A stretch of DNA of 39,171 nucleotides from Candidatus Gastranaerophilales bacterium (GCA_947589115.1 CANPZP010000012.1:1-39171); one strand, 5' to 3'; shown: positions 1 to 7,934, counted from the first letter of the stretch. Numbers and translations: made by a program. The notes: a model not told the origin generated them from the letters alone.

Positions 1-51
1 TAATATATAATAAAGACAACATAAAAGTATATATGAAAAGAGTCGGCGGCA

Positions 52-639
52 ATGAAATATATAGCACACAGAGTTAATACAATTGAAGAATTAAAATCAT
101 TACCTGAAGAATACGGAGTAGAGCTTGATGTCAGAGATTCATCGAATGATTTAATAATTGTCCATAATCCGTTTGAAGAGGGTGAAAATTTTGAAGAATA
201 TTTAAAAAATTATCATCATTCAACTATGATTGTAAATGTTAAATCAGAAAGAACAGAGCATAAAATTCTGGAATTATTAGATAAATATAATATAAAAGAC
301 TTTTTCTTTTTAGACAGTTCTATACCTATGATATACTTACTGTCAAATATGGGAATAACTAAGTCGGCAGTTCGTTTTTCCGAAATAGAGCCTATAGAGC
401 TTGCTCTTTCTATGAAAGGCAGAGCTGATTGGGTTTGGGTTGATTGTTTTTCCAAATTACCTATAAACCAAGATAATTATAAAATATTAAAAGACAACGG
501 ATTTAAACTATGCCTTGTTTCTCCCGAACTGCAAGGAAGGCAGGAAGATATTGAAAAGTATAAAGAATATATATTAAAAAATAATATAAAATTTGATGCT
601 GTATGCACAAAATCATATAATATCGATAAATGGAAATAA
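52..639 (+). CDS. GDPD-like (glycerophosphodiester phosphodiesterase/PI-PLC fold) protein
   Basis: Encodes 195 aa with no signal peptide, so probably cytoplasmic. The N-terminus has the GDPD-type layout: an AHR motif (His6, Arg7), then ELD (Glu24 and Asp26, metal-ligand positions) and VHN (His38), matching the two catalytic His and the ExD pair of the family. At 195 aa it is shorter than classical GDPDs (about 240-250 aa). Related short GDPD-like proteins occur in capsule and surface-polysaccharide loci, but no such locus is visible here because the window starts just upstream. The substrate is unknown. The ATG at 52 has only a weak purine-rich stretch upstream. The metalloprotease gene follows after 27 nt, so the two may be cotranscribed. 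The fold assignment is fairly secure; the activity is inferred. Confidence 0.7.
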   Translation: MKYIAHRVNTIEELKSLPEEYGVELDVRDSSNDLIIVHNPFEEGENFEEYLKNYHHSTMIVNVKSERTEHKILELLDKYNIKDFFFLDSSIPMIYLLSNMGITKSAVRFSEIEPIELALSMKGRADWVWVDCFSKLPINQDNYKILKDNGFKLCLVSPELQGRQEDIEKYKEYILKNNIKFDAVCTKSYNIDKWK

Positions 640-666
640 TTACTTATCCGGTCAGGAGTTAAGAAT

Positions 667-1521
667 ATGATAAAAAAAACCTTAAAAATAATATTATTAC
701 TGCTTGTAATATATTACCCCATAAATTCGGCAGCTGCTAAGAATCAATATGAAATAATGCAGCAAGAGGTTAATAAATGCAGGCAAATAGGTACATCTCA
801 ATGTTATAAATCTTTAGTTTCTCTGTACAATAATAATATTATACGGTATTATTACGCCAATGCATTGATAAATGAGAATAAATATCCTCAGGCAAAAATT
901 GAGTTTACAAATATTTTAAAATCCGAGAAGAAAAATCAACAACTTATTGATTTATCAAAAAAACAAATAGAATATATAAATCAGCACTTTTCCGAAATGA
1001 GGAAAGCTGACAGCTCAGACTGGGGCGATTACTATAACGAACTTAAACAGACGGCGAAATGGAAAAATCCAAGACAGTTAAAAGTCCGTATTGAAGGTAA
1101 AATAGGGAAAGAAAACATATTTAAACAAGCTTTCCAATTATGGGATAATACGGTAGGTGAAATCTCGTTTATATATGTAAGCTCGGCGCAAGATGCAAAT
1201 ATAACCTGTAAATTTATTGATTCATTTCCTGATAATAAAGCCGGAGTTACCCATATAAATTATGTTCAAGATGCTGACGGAAAAACATATTTAAATAAAG
1301 CGGATATTGAAATAGCATTACATATTTTAGGTCACACGGGAGTGATGCCGGATGCCAACATTTTAGCCGTAACACTGCATGAAATAGGTCACGCACTTGG
1401 TATTGTTGATCACAGTGCAAATAAAAATGATATTATGTACCCGTCAACGGCAACATTTAAGACAACAAATATTTCACGCCGTGATATTAATACGGTAAAG
1501 AAAATATATAATACTCAATAA
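667..1521 (+). CDS. Secreted matrixin-like (M10 family) zinc metalloprotease
   Basis: Encodes 284 aa. It begins with a signal peptide (lysines, a hydrophobic core, and a likely cleavage after the Ala run near residue 25). A helical, TPR-like stretch at about residues 35-110 (paired Tyr/Ala/Asn helices) follows. The C-terminal catalytic domain carries the metzincin zinc signature HExxHxxGxxH at residues 238-249 (HEIGHALGIVDH). The Met-turn DIMYP has Met257. Family members hydrolyse peptide bonds in exported or extracellular proteins, and this one is predicted to act outside the cytoplasm. The ATG at 667 follows a CAGGAG ribosome-binding site. There is no obvious pro-domain cysteine switch. The target is unknown; host or matrix protein degradation, or processing of its own surface proteins, are both possible. 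All zinc ligands are present, so it should be active. Confidence 0.85.
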   Translation: MIKKTLKIILLLLVIYYPINSAAAKNQYEIMQQEVNKCRQIGTSQCYKSLVSLYNNNIIRYYYANALINENKYPQAKIEFTNILKSEKKNQQLIDLSKKQIEYINQHFSEMRKADSSDWGDYYNELKQTAKWKNPRQLKVRIEGKIGKENIFKQAFQLWDNTVGEISFIYVSSAQDANITCKFIDSFPDNKAGVTHINYVQDADGKTYLNKADIEIALHILGHTGVMPDANILAVTLHEIGHALGIVDHSANKNDIMYPSTATFKTTNISRRDINTVKKIYNTQ

Positions 1522-1529
1522 AAATATTA

Positions 1530-1640
1530 CTTTATATTAAATACCGAGTTTTTTAATATCATCAATTATCAGTTCTGTAGTTAAATGATATTTTTTATAC
1601 AACAATACTATATCAAACTTTCCAAGAATATATTTCTAAT
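1530..1640 (-). pseudogene. Possible gene remnant (short C-terminal coding scrap)
   Basis: On the minus strand of this 154-nt intergenic gap, a frame ending at TAA near 1541 reads about 32 codons of protein-like sequence (ILGKFDIVLLYKKYHL, then TTELIIDDIKKLGI) before a stop appears upstream. There is no start codon or ribosome-binding site. It looks like the 3' end of a lost gene, but chance is possible in such a short stretch. It overlaps the promoter of the gene at 1676. Confidence 0.22.
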
Positions 1641-1676
1641 TTGAATTCAATACTTTTGTTTACTATAATTATAATA
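1641..1676 (+). promoter_or_regulatory. Sigma70-type promoter giving a predicted leaderless mRNA
   Basis: TTGAAT (1641-1646), a 17-nt spacer and TATAAT (1664-1669). Counting the last T as -7 places +1 exactly on the A of the ATG at 1676. No Shine-Dalgarno is present. Confidence 0.65.
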
Positions 1677-2902
1677 TGAAAAAATCTATTCTTATTTTAA
1701 TAATTATTATACTTTCCGCTATATGTTTTATAATCGGACTCGATTTAACAGGTATACTTTCACTTAATACAATAATTAAAAAAGAGGATACACCGCTGAT
1801 GGAGCAGGTTGATGAATATGTTAATCAACTTGTAAATAAAAATATCATTAAAGCCAAAATGCCTGATGAATATACATTGTATAAGTCAAGGGCAAGAAGG
1901 ATAAAAGAATACAGAGTTTGGAAATATGAGAACGGATATTTAATGTCTGCTCTCTATCAAACCGGAAAGTATAATAATATAGTTCATGCATACTATGAAA
2001 ATAATTTAATGGAAACGGGAGAAATTAATGACCTGACAATGCCTAACAGGTTTGTTCCTCTTGAAGTGGATTTAATACAACCCGCAGTACTCCTGTTTGA
2101 TTTAGGAGATAACCCGAAATATAAAAACGGTATAGAATTTATTCATTACATGCTAAGCATACAGCCGACTTTAAAAAATTGCGGAGATAATTATACTCAT
2201 AAAGTTTATAACAGTCAGTGGAAAAAATATACATTCTCTCTGGACGGTCTATATATGGCACTGCCTTTTTATCTTAAATATACACACGATTACAAAGGTG
2301 TATTTAAAAGAATGGACTGGGTGGCAAAAAACCTAAAATTAGAAAATAATTTATACTCTCACGGGACTAACTGCAAAATAAATAATAAAATTGTTTGGTT
2401 AAGAGCCGCAGGATGGTATGCAATGGCGCAAGTCGACCTTATTGAACAATTTCCCGACTCTAAAGAAAAAAATATAATGAAAAAACAGTTAATTGATTTC
2501 TTAGATGCCTTATTAAAATATCAGGATGAGAATACAGGGATGTGGCATAATGTTATCTATCCCGAAACCGAGTCAAAATGCAACCGTTTGGAAACTTCAG
2601 GTTCTTTAATGCTTTCTTATACTCTGTTAAAAGCCTATAACCTTGGTATAGTTAAAGATGAAAAATATAAAGAAGCAGGATTAAAAGCATTTAACGGAAC
2701 TGTTTCCGAAAATTTAAAGAAAAATATAATAGGACAATACTATTTAAAAGATATTTTATACTCATCAAAAGTTGAGGACACCCCTGAAAAATATTGCGTA
2801 TGCAAAAATTATGTCAAAGATGATGCAAAAGGTGCAGCCTCTTTAATTCTTGCTGCTCAGCAAGTAAAATTACTATCCGACGATTTAAACTCTTCACATT
2901 AA
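1676..2902 (+). CDS. Membrane-anchored GH88/GH105-like glycoside hydrolase
   Basis: Encodes 408 aa. Residues 4-24 form one hydrophobic N-terminal helix, so the protein is probably tethered to the inner membrane with an exported catalytic domain. The body has the alpha/alpha-barrel pattern of unsaturated glucuronyl or rhamnogalacturonyl hydrolases: LDGLYMALPF (its Asp matches the catalytic Asp of the YteR type), then WLRAAGWYAMAQVD, then DENTGMWHNV followed by ETSGSLMLSYTLLK. Family members cleave the unsaturated sugar left by polysaccharide lyases. No lyase gene is nearby, so the substrate is unknown. It may be a host or diet polysaccharide or the cell's own exopolysaccharide. The start codon lies on a predicted transcription start with no Shine-Dalgarno. 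The family call is good; the substrate is open. Confidence 0.75.
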   Translation: MKKSILILIIIILSAICFIIGLDLTGILSLNTIIKKEDTPLMEQVDEYVNQLVNKNIIKAKMPDEYTLYKSRARRIKEYRVWKYENGYLMSALYQTGKYNNIVHAYYENNLMETGEINDLTMPNRFVPLEVDLIQPAVLLFDLGDNPKYKNGIEFIHYMLSIQPTLKNCGDNYTHKVYNSQWKKYTFSLDGLYMALPFYLKYTHDYKGVFKRMDWVAKNLKLENNLYSHGTNCKINNKIVWLRAAGWYAMAQVDLIEQFPDSKEKNIMKKQLIDFLDALLKYQDENTGMWHNVIYPETESKCNRLETSGSLMLSYTLLKAYNLGIVKDEKYKEAGLKAFNGTVSENLKKNIIGQYYLKDILYSSKVEDTPEKYCVCKNYVKDDAKGAASLILAAQQVKLLSDDLNSSH

Positions 2903-2928
2903 ATAAAGGCAATTATCCGTTCGGAATC

Positions 2929-2957
2929 TTGCACAAAATTACAATAAGTGTTAGAAT
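2929..2957 (+). promoter_or_regulatory. Sigma70-type promoter of pilin-like gene 1
   Basis: TTGCAC (2929-2934), a 17-nt spacer and TAGAAT (2952-2957), with +1 expected at about 2963-2966. The stretch from the distal spacer to the start codon is almost identical to the promoter of the second pilin-like gene (35817-35845). Confidence 0.7.
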
Positions 2958-2989
2958 AAGAAGTCATGAAGGAAATAAGGAGAGAGAAT

Positions 2990-3695
2990 ATGGAAAATAT
3001 GCATCAAATCTACCCCCCCCCGTAGCGGAAAAACCAAATCATTTACTCTTGCTGAGGTTTTAATTACTCTTGTAGTTATCGGAATTATTGCAGCAATAAC
3101 TGTTCCCATTGTTTCGGCAGTCCACAAAAGGCAGGAAACTTCGGCAAAATTAAAAAAGTTTTACTCGGCACTTTCTCAAGCCGTAAGATTAGCACAAGTT
3201 GATAACCATGATTTTATAAAAGATTCCGGAGCGGAAAGACATTTTGATAATTTTGATATATGGTGGAATAAATATTTAAACAGTTTACCTGTTACAAAAC
3301 ATGAGAATACAACATATCAAATCCTTGACCCGACTATTGAAACAAGTTATACGCCTAAATATATTTATACTTTAAATGACGGTACCATACTTTATCCTTA
3401 TAACACGTTTTATAGCGGAAATCTTATAGAAATATTAATTGATGTTAACGGCGAAAAAGGCCCTAATTATCCGGGAAGAGATGTATTTCAATTCCGTATT
3501 CAGCAATATGATGAAAGTGATAATAACATACACTTCGTAAAAGTATGTACCAGTCCTGATTCATGCTATTCTTGGGGAAATTATAACAGAAACGGTGCCA
3601 TTAGGAGTTGTAAAGATGGGTTCTTTCAAACTTGTACTCAATTAATCCAAAATGACGGATGGGAAATAAAAGACGATTACCCAATAAGATTATAA
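2990..3695 (+). CDS. Pilin-like protein 1, interrupted by a poly-C tract (apparent phase-OFF)
   Basis: Translation starts at ATG 2990 after an AAGGAG site. A nine-C run (3013-3021) then shifts the frame, and TAG (3023-3025) ends it after 11 residues. The downstream frame is open to TAA at 3693-3695 and has no internal ATG, so a simple ORF finder misses it. Removing one C (or adding two) gives a 234-aa protein with a 17-residue basic leader ending in SGKTKS. The type IV pilin/pseudopilin methylation motif FTLAEVLITL (mature Phe1 = residue 18, Glu5 = residue 22) and a hydrophobic helix follow. The globular domain contains DVNGEKGPN, a Cys pair and a terminal DGWEIKDDYP motif. Prepilin peptidase would remove the leader that holds the tract, so tract changes in multiples of three would not alter the mature fibre subunit. 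Either slippage or an assembly error could explain the frame. The pilin-like identity is strong; the exact fibre type is unknown. Confidence 0.82.
3013..3021 (+). repeat. Homopolymer C9 tract in the leader of pilin-like gene 1
   Basis: Nine consecutive C in otherwise AT-rich DNA, beginning with the last base of a Tyr codon. Eight or eleven C put the start codon in frame with the pilin body; nine C do not. It lies at the same codon as the C9 tract at 35901-35909. Confidence 0.9.
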
Positions 3696-4046
3696 TGAAT
3701 AATAACCTTTCCTCAGGCAGGTTTATAATTTAAATATTAACCGTTAATTTAACCAATTAGCCTATAAAATTAGAGAAATGCAACAAAAATTTAACATATA
3801 GGTTTAATTTTTTAAAAAAACGGGAATATAAATAATAAGCCAAGTTATGGACAATTATATATAAATTAAATACGAATATAATATATAAATTTTATAAAGA
3901 ATAAGAATATTTAGCAAAACTGCAAATTAAAAGCAGCTTAAATATTTTTGCACTAAAAAATCGGTTAAAATTAAAACCAAAAATATGTTATGACGCCAAA
4001 AAAGACGCCAATTTTGCGTTGAAAAAGAACAGAAAGGAAAATTATT
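3696..4046. other. 351-bp intergenic region, no gene seen
   Basis: Very AT-rich, with no convincing ORF, tRNA or strong terminator. The only structured element seen is a direct repeat GACGCCAA at 3992-3999 and 4004-4011 (12-nt period), about 35-55 nt before the gene at 4047. It could be an operator for that gene. Confidence 0.5.
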
Positions 4047-4922
4047 ATGAAAAATATAAAAATGTCTAATATAAATTACTATGATTTCTCTTATGTAAAT
4101 GCTGAAGATGTTATGCTCAGCGAAGACAAAACCGTAATTACAATATTAAATACAAGCGATTTTTACAATTACACTCTTTTTAATTCCAAAACAGGTATTC
4201 AAACGGAAAGCTGGATGAATGGTTCAAAAGGCACTGTTATATTCTCGGGTTTAGATCCGAAAATAGAATATGCAGTAAGGGTTCAAAGCCGTGAAGATAT
4301 TCTGCCTATGCCGATTGTTAAACCTGAAATTATAATTGTTCCGACAATCCCTGTTGAGGATGCAGATATTATAATTCCTGAAAAAAAACCTACATTTAAT
4401 CGACTTAACGGATGCGGTAATATTTCGATTAAAGCTGATTCTAATCATGGTTATGCGATATTAAATGACCAAAATATGCCTTTAACTGATAAACAACTTA
4501 AAGAATGGGGCATTAAAGTAACCAATAACAAAGGGTTTTTAATACCGAAAACGGATGACGGTTATTTCTTCACTACTAACACAATCATTAATTTTGAAGT
4601 ACCGGCAGGCGGAGAATATAAACTTGGAGGTAAGAATTTAAAAAATAAGTATACTTTTATAAACGGACCTACCTTTATGACCCCGGGACTATATTACAAT
4701 GCTTGGTACGGCTATGTTCCTCCGTATTTTGTTACTCAAAAAGGCAGTTATAATTTAATTATCGACCCTGCTTGCAGATATACAAATTACTCATTATACA
4801 ATAAAGCAGGAAAACACATATTATCACAAACTGATAAAGACAAAGACGGTTTAATAATATTTAAACACGTAAATCCTTCTGATAGCTACGTCATCGGAAG
4901 CCCTATCAAAATTAAAGAATAA
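4047..4922 (+). CDS. Unrecognised protein with two copies of a repeated beta-type module
   Basis: Encodes 291 aa of unknown function. An AAAGGA ribosome-binding site precedes ATG 4047. There is no signal peptide or membrane segment. Residues about 14-86 form a module with alternating hydrophobic residues, a YNYTLFN strand, a WMNGSKGTV turn and a DPKIEYAVRV strand, resembling a fibronectin III-like beta sandwich. A second copy lies at about residues 232-291 (YTNYSLYNKAG, then DGLIIFKHVNPSDSYVIGSP). Between them is a Gly/Asn-rich region with several aromatic residues (about 200-230). The next gene, 20 nt downstream, has a third copy of the module, so the pair probably arose by duplication and works together. 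Codon use matches its neighbours. A structural or adhesive role is only a guess. Confidence 0.6.
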   Translation: MKNIKMSNINYYDFSYVNAEDVMLSEDKTVITILNTSDFYNYTLFNSKTGIQTESWMNGSKGTVIFSGLDPKIEYAVRVQSREDILPMPIVKPEIIIVPTIPVEDADIIIPEKKPTFNRLNGCGNISIKADSNHGYAILNDQNMPLTDKQLKEWGIKVTNNKGFLIPKTDDGYFFTTNTIINFEVPAGGEYKLGGKNLKNKYTFINGPTFMTPGLYYNAWYGYVPPYFVTQKGSYNLIIDPACRYTNYSLYNKAGKHILSQTDKDKDGLIIFKHVNPSDSYVIGSPIKIKE

Positions 4923-4942
4923 AAAAGTAAAGGAGATTTATT

Positions 4943-5263
4943 ATGAACAACAATAATTCAAAAAATAATAATATATTTGATACATCTTTTGTTAAACCTG
5001 AAGACGTATTTGTAAGCGAAGACAGAACGCAAATTTCAATAATTGAAACTACATCAATACGTGATTACTGTTTGTACAATGCGGAAACTACAAAACAGGC
5101 TACCCCTTGGGTTAACGGAAGAGAAGGTCATGTTACATTTTCGGACTTAAATCCCGATATAAGATATTCAATCAGGGTAAGACAAGCAAAAAATGATTCA
5201 AAACCCGAAATACACAAAATCGACACTTTACCTTTAGTTGATGACCATAAAAATAATAAATAG
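4943..5263 (+). CDS. Unrecognised single-module protein, paralogue of the preceding gene
   Basis: Encodes 106 aa of unknown function. ATG 4943 follows a good AAAGGAG site. After a short Asn-rich N-terminus, residues about 10-78 match the N-terminal module of the preceding protein almost segment by segment: PEDVFVSEDRTQISI against AEDVMLSEDKTVITI; DYCLYNAET against NYTLFNSKT; WVNGREGHVTFSDLNPDIRYSIRV against the WMNGSKGTVIFSGLDP segment and the IEYAVRV strand that follows it. The C-terminal 25 residues are polar and probably flexible. It is most likely cotranscribed with its neighbour and ends upstream of a perfect hairpin. No secretion signal is visible, so any surface role would need another route. 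Confidence 0.6.
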   Translation: MNNNNSKNNNIFDTSFVKPEDVFVSEDRTQISIIETTSIRDYCLYNAETTKQATPWVNGREGHVTFSDLNPDIRYSIRVRQAKNDSKPEIHKIDTLPLVDDHKNNK

Positions 5264-5305
5264 TTAATTAAATGCATAATTCCAATACAAATTAATACAC
5301 AAATA

Positions 5306-5336
5306 AATGAGCTGAAATTATAAATTTCAGCTCATT
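5306..5336. terminator. Perfect 14-bp inverted repeat, probable terminator
   Basis: Fourteen paired bases (AATGAGCTGAAATT and its complement) around a 3-nt loop, lying between the end of the gene at 4943 and the 3' end of the tRNA gene on the other strand. The U-tract is modest on both sides, so it could serve either strand. Confidence 0.55.
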
Positions 5337-5339
5337 AAC

Positions 5340-5429
5340 TGGAGGAGGAGGTGGGATTCGAACCCACGGTACGCTCGCACGTACGACGGTTTTCAAGACC
5401 GCTCCGATCAACCGCTCCGGCACTCCTCC
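5340..5429 (-). tRNA. tRNA-Ser, anticodon UGA
   Basis: On the minus strand the 5' GGAGGAG pairs with CTCCTCC to close a 7-bp acceptor stem. The anticodon loop CTTGAAA gives anticodon TGA, which reads UCA and related serine codons. There is a long variable arm of class II type (around GTACGTGCGAGCGTAC). The T arm is GTGGG-TTCGAAT-CCCAC and a genomic CCA is present at 5342-5340. Total length with CCA is 90 nt, normal for tRNA-Ser. In this register the discriminator base is U rather than the usual G. Confidence 0.96.
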
Positions 5430-5480
5430 AAAGCGTATTATTATATTAATAAAAAAATTATTAATTGTAAAGTATATTTT

Positions 5481-6323
5481 TTACATATCAAGACCAATAT
5501 CTAATGTTTTTGCTTTTGCAACTATTGCACTTGACGATATTACATCCACTCCCGTCTTTGCTATTTCATTGACCGTATCTATTGTTACATTTCCGCTTGC
5601 TTCTGTTAATGCTTTATTTCCAATCAATTTAACAGCTTGTTTCATTGTTTCAAAATCCATATTATCAAGCATTATAATATCAACTCCCGATAACACAGCT
5701 TCTTTGACCTGTTCTATAGTATCACATTCCACTTCTATTTTATGAGTATGAGATAATTTATCCTTTATTTTATTTACGGCATTAGTTATAGAACCTGAAA
5801 AGCGAATATGATTATCCTTTAGCATTACGCAATCAGATAAATTAAATCTGTGAAGTCTTGCGCCGCCTGTTGCTACGGCATATTTTTCAAACATTCTAAA
5901 GCCCGGTGTAGTTTTCCTTGTATCTGTTATTCTTGCTTTATTATCACCGATTGCATCTTGATATTTTTTTGTTTCAGTCGCTATTGCACTCATTCTTTGA
6001 ATATAATTTAAAGCAGTTCTTTCTCCCGTCAGAATTGCCCTTGCACTGCCCTTAATTACGGCAAGTGTATCTCCTTTTTTTATTAAATCACCGTCAGAAT
6101 ATAGTTTTTTTACTTCCACATCCTTAGAAAGTATTTTAAATACCATCTCAGCAACATTAATACCGCATAGAACACCGTCTTGTCTTGTATTTAATTTTGC
6201 GGTTATTATTTCATCCTCATCTATTAAATAATCCGTAGTTATATCTCCGAATCCGATATCTTCCTTTAATGCATTTTTAATATGTTCTTCTGTCATAAAA
6301 TCCTGTAGTAATATTTTTTGCAT
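5481..6323 (-). CDS. nadC: Nicotinate-nucleotide pyrophosphorylase (quinolinate phosphoribosyltransferase)
   Basis: Encodes 280 aa, normal length for NadC. It converts quinolinate and PRPP to nicotinate mononucleotide, CO2 and PPi in de novo NAD synthesis in the cytoplasm. Diagnostic stretches are ALKEDIGFGDITTDYL at the N-terminus, GERTALNYIQRMSAIAT, the substrate-binding TRKTTPGFR, LHRFNLSDCVMLKDNHI, and the barrel segments IEVECDT and IMLDNM. The ATG at 6323 follows AAGGAAAG and lies 12 nt after the nadB stop, so nadB and nadC form an operon. The third pathway gene, nadA, is not in this window. Confidence 0.97.
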   Translation of the reverse strand: MQKILLQDFMTEEHIKNALKEDIGFGDITTDYLIDEDEIITAKLNTRQDGVLCGINVAEMVFKILSKDVEVKKLYSDGDLIKKGDTLAVIKGSARAILTGERTALNYIQRMSAIATETKKYQDAIGDNKARITDTRKTTPGFRMFEKYAVATGGARLHRFNLSDCVMLKDNHIRFSGSITNAVNKIKDKLSHTHKIEVECDTIEQVKEAVLSGVDIIMLDNMDFETMKQAVKLIGNKALTEASGNVTIDTVNEIAKTGVDVISSSAIVAKAKTLDIGLDM

Positions 6324-6335
6324 AAAATTCTTTCC

Positions 6336-7934
6336 TTATTTATCAATAACTTTTTCATTAGATACAGCATTTAATTCCGTTTGAGGAAAATCTTCTCTAT
6401 AGTGTGCTCCTCGTGACTCTTTTCTTTCCAATGCAAAATCCGTTATTAATTTGGCAATGGTTAACATATTTCGGATTTCATATGCTTTTCTGTTCGGACA
6501 CTTATATTTACAACCGAATTGTTCTTCCGCTTCTTTTATTTTTTCGGAAGCATCTGATAATTTTTTGCCGTTTCTTACTATTCCGGCATTTTCCCACATC
6601 AAATCCTTTAATTGCGCAATCATATTTTGTTCATCAATATCAGTTTTACATTCTGCATCTTTTTCATATATATTGATTATACTTTGAATCTTTTTATCAA
6701 AATCTAATTTAAGATTAAAATTAAAAGATTTAAGGTAATTAACTAATTCAAAAGCGCACACCGCACATTCAAGAATCGAGTTTGAAGCAAGTCTGTTAGC
6801 TCCGTGAAGCCCTGTACATGCGGTTTCTCCGATTGCGAATAAACCTGTTATTGAAGTTCGTCCGTCAATTTTTGTTTTAATACCGCCCATAAAATAGTGA
6901 GCTGAAGGAGATACAGGTATTAAATCTTTTGAAGGATTTATATTATATTCTTTACAAGCACCGTAAATAGTCGGGAATCGTTTTTCAAATTTTTCTTCCG
7001 GGATATGAGAAGCATCAAGAAAAACATTTTTTAAGTTACAAGTTTTCATCTCGTTATAAATAGCCCTTGTAACAATATCTCTCGGTGCGAGTTCAAGTCT
7101 GTCATCATATTTTTGCATAAATGTATTTCTGTTTATATCCGTAAGCTTTGCACCTTCTCCTCTTACCGCTTCCGAAATCAAGAACATTGTACCTTTATCC
7201 GAAAGAGCAAATGCTGTCGGATGGAATTGAACAAATTCCATATCTTTTACTATTGCACCCGCCCTGTATGCCAATGCAATACCGTCACCTGTTGTTATAT
7301 CGGGATTGGTTGTATATTTATATAATTGACCGATTCCTCCCGTTGCCAGTATTACAACGGGAGCTTCAATTATTTCATACTCGTTCGTTTTAGAGTTATA
7401 AGCTATTAATCCTTCATTAACACCCTTTTCGTTTGTTAACAATTCTACAGCAAGAGTTTGTTCATATATTTTCACTTGTTTTTGGTTTAATACGTACTCT
7501 ACAAGGGCATTTTCTATGCAAAAACCTGTCGCATCTCCGCCGGCATGCAATATACGATTAACACTATGCGCCGCTTCTTTTGTAAATTTAAGTTTATTAT
7601 GTTCATCACGGTCAAAATTTACACCGAGCGCTTGTAATTCTTTTACGACTTCGGCACTCTTTTTGGATATAAACTCAGCCACCGAATAATCAGATAAACC
7701 CGCCCCCGCTTTTATTGTATCTTCTATATGAAGTATAGTTGAATCAAGCTTATTCTCAGGCATTACACATACCATACCGCCCTGCGCATATTTTGAATTT
7801 GATTCTATAAGCTGAGATTTTGTTATTATCAATATTCCGTCCGGAAGATTAACTTCTTTTTGAAGCTTTATTGCCGCATATAATCCTGCTATACCGCTTC
7901 CTGCAATTACCACAGAATATTTTGATCTTTTCAT
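6336..7934 (-). CDS. nadB: L-aspartate oxidase
   Basis: Encodes 532 aa from the chosen start. It is an FAD flavoprotein that oxidises L-aspartate to iminoaspartate, the first step of de novo NAD synthesis. The N-terminus has the dinucleotide fold GSGIAGLYAAI. SKYAQGGM, HSVNRILHAGGDATG, FVQFHPTA, SEAVRGEGAKL, and the family block SPSAHYFMGGI followed by GLHGANRLASNSILE are all present. The frame is open upstream to a Met at 8030, but that extension has no homology pattern. ATG 7934 has AAGGATAT at the right distance and starts directly at the FAD motif, so it is preferred. It is the first gene of the nadB-nadC operon. Similarity to succinate dehydrogenase flavoproteins is expected, but the operon partner decides in favour of NadB. 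Confidence 0.96.
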   Translation of the reverse strand: MKRSKYSVVIAGSGIAGLYAAIKLQKEVNLPDGILIITKSQLIESNSKYAQGGMVCVMPENKLDSTILHIEDTIKAGAGLSDYSVAEFISKKSAEVVKELQALGVNFDRDEHNKLKFTKEAAHSVNRILHAGGDATGFCIENALVEYVLNQKQVKIYEQTLAVELLTNEKGVNEGLIAYNSKTNEYEIIEAPVVILATGGIGQLYKYTTNPDITTGDGIALAYRAGAIVKDMEFVQFHPTAFALSDKGTMFLISEAVRGEGAKLTDINRNTFMQKYDDRLELAPRDIVTRAIYNEMKTCNLKNVFLDASHIPEEKFEKRFPTIYGACKEYNINPSKDLIPVSPSAHYFMGGIKTKIDGRTSITGLFAIGETACTGLHGANRLASNSILECAVCAFELVNYLKSFNFNLKLDFDKKIQSIINIYEKDAECKTDIDEQNMIAQLKDLMWENAGIVRNGKKLSDASEKIKEAEEQFGCKYKCPNRKAYEIRNMLTIAKLITDFALERKESRGAHYREDFPQTELNAVSNEKVIDK

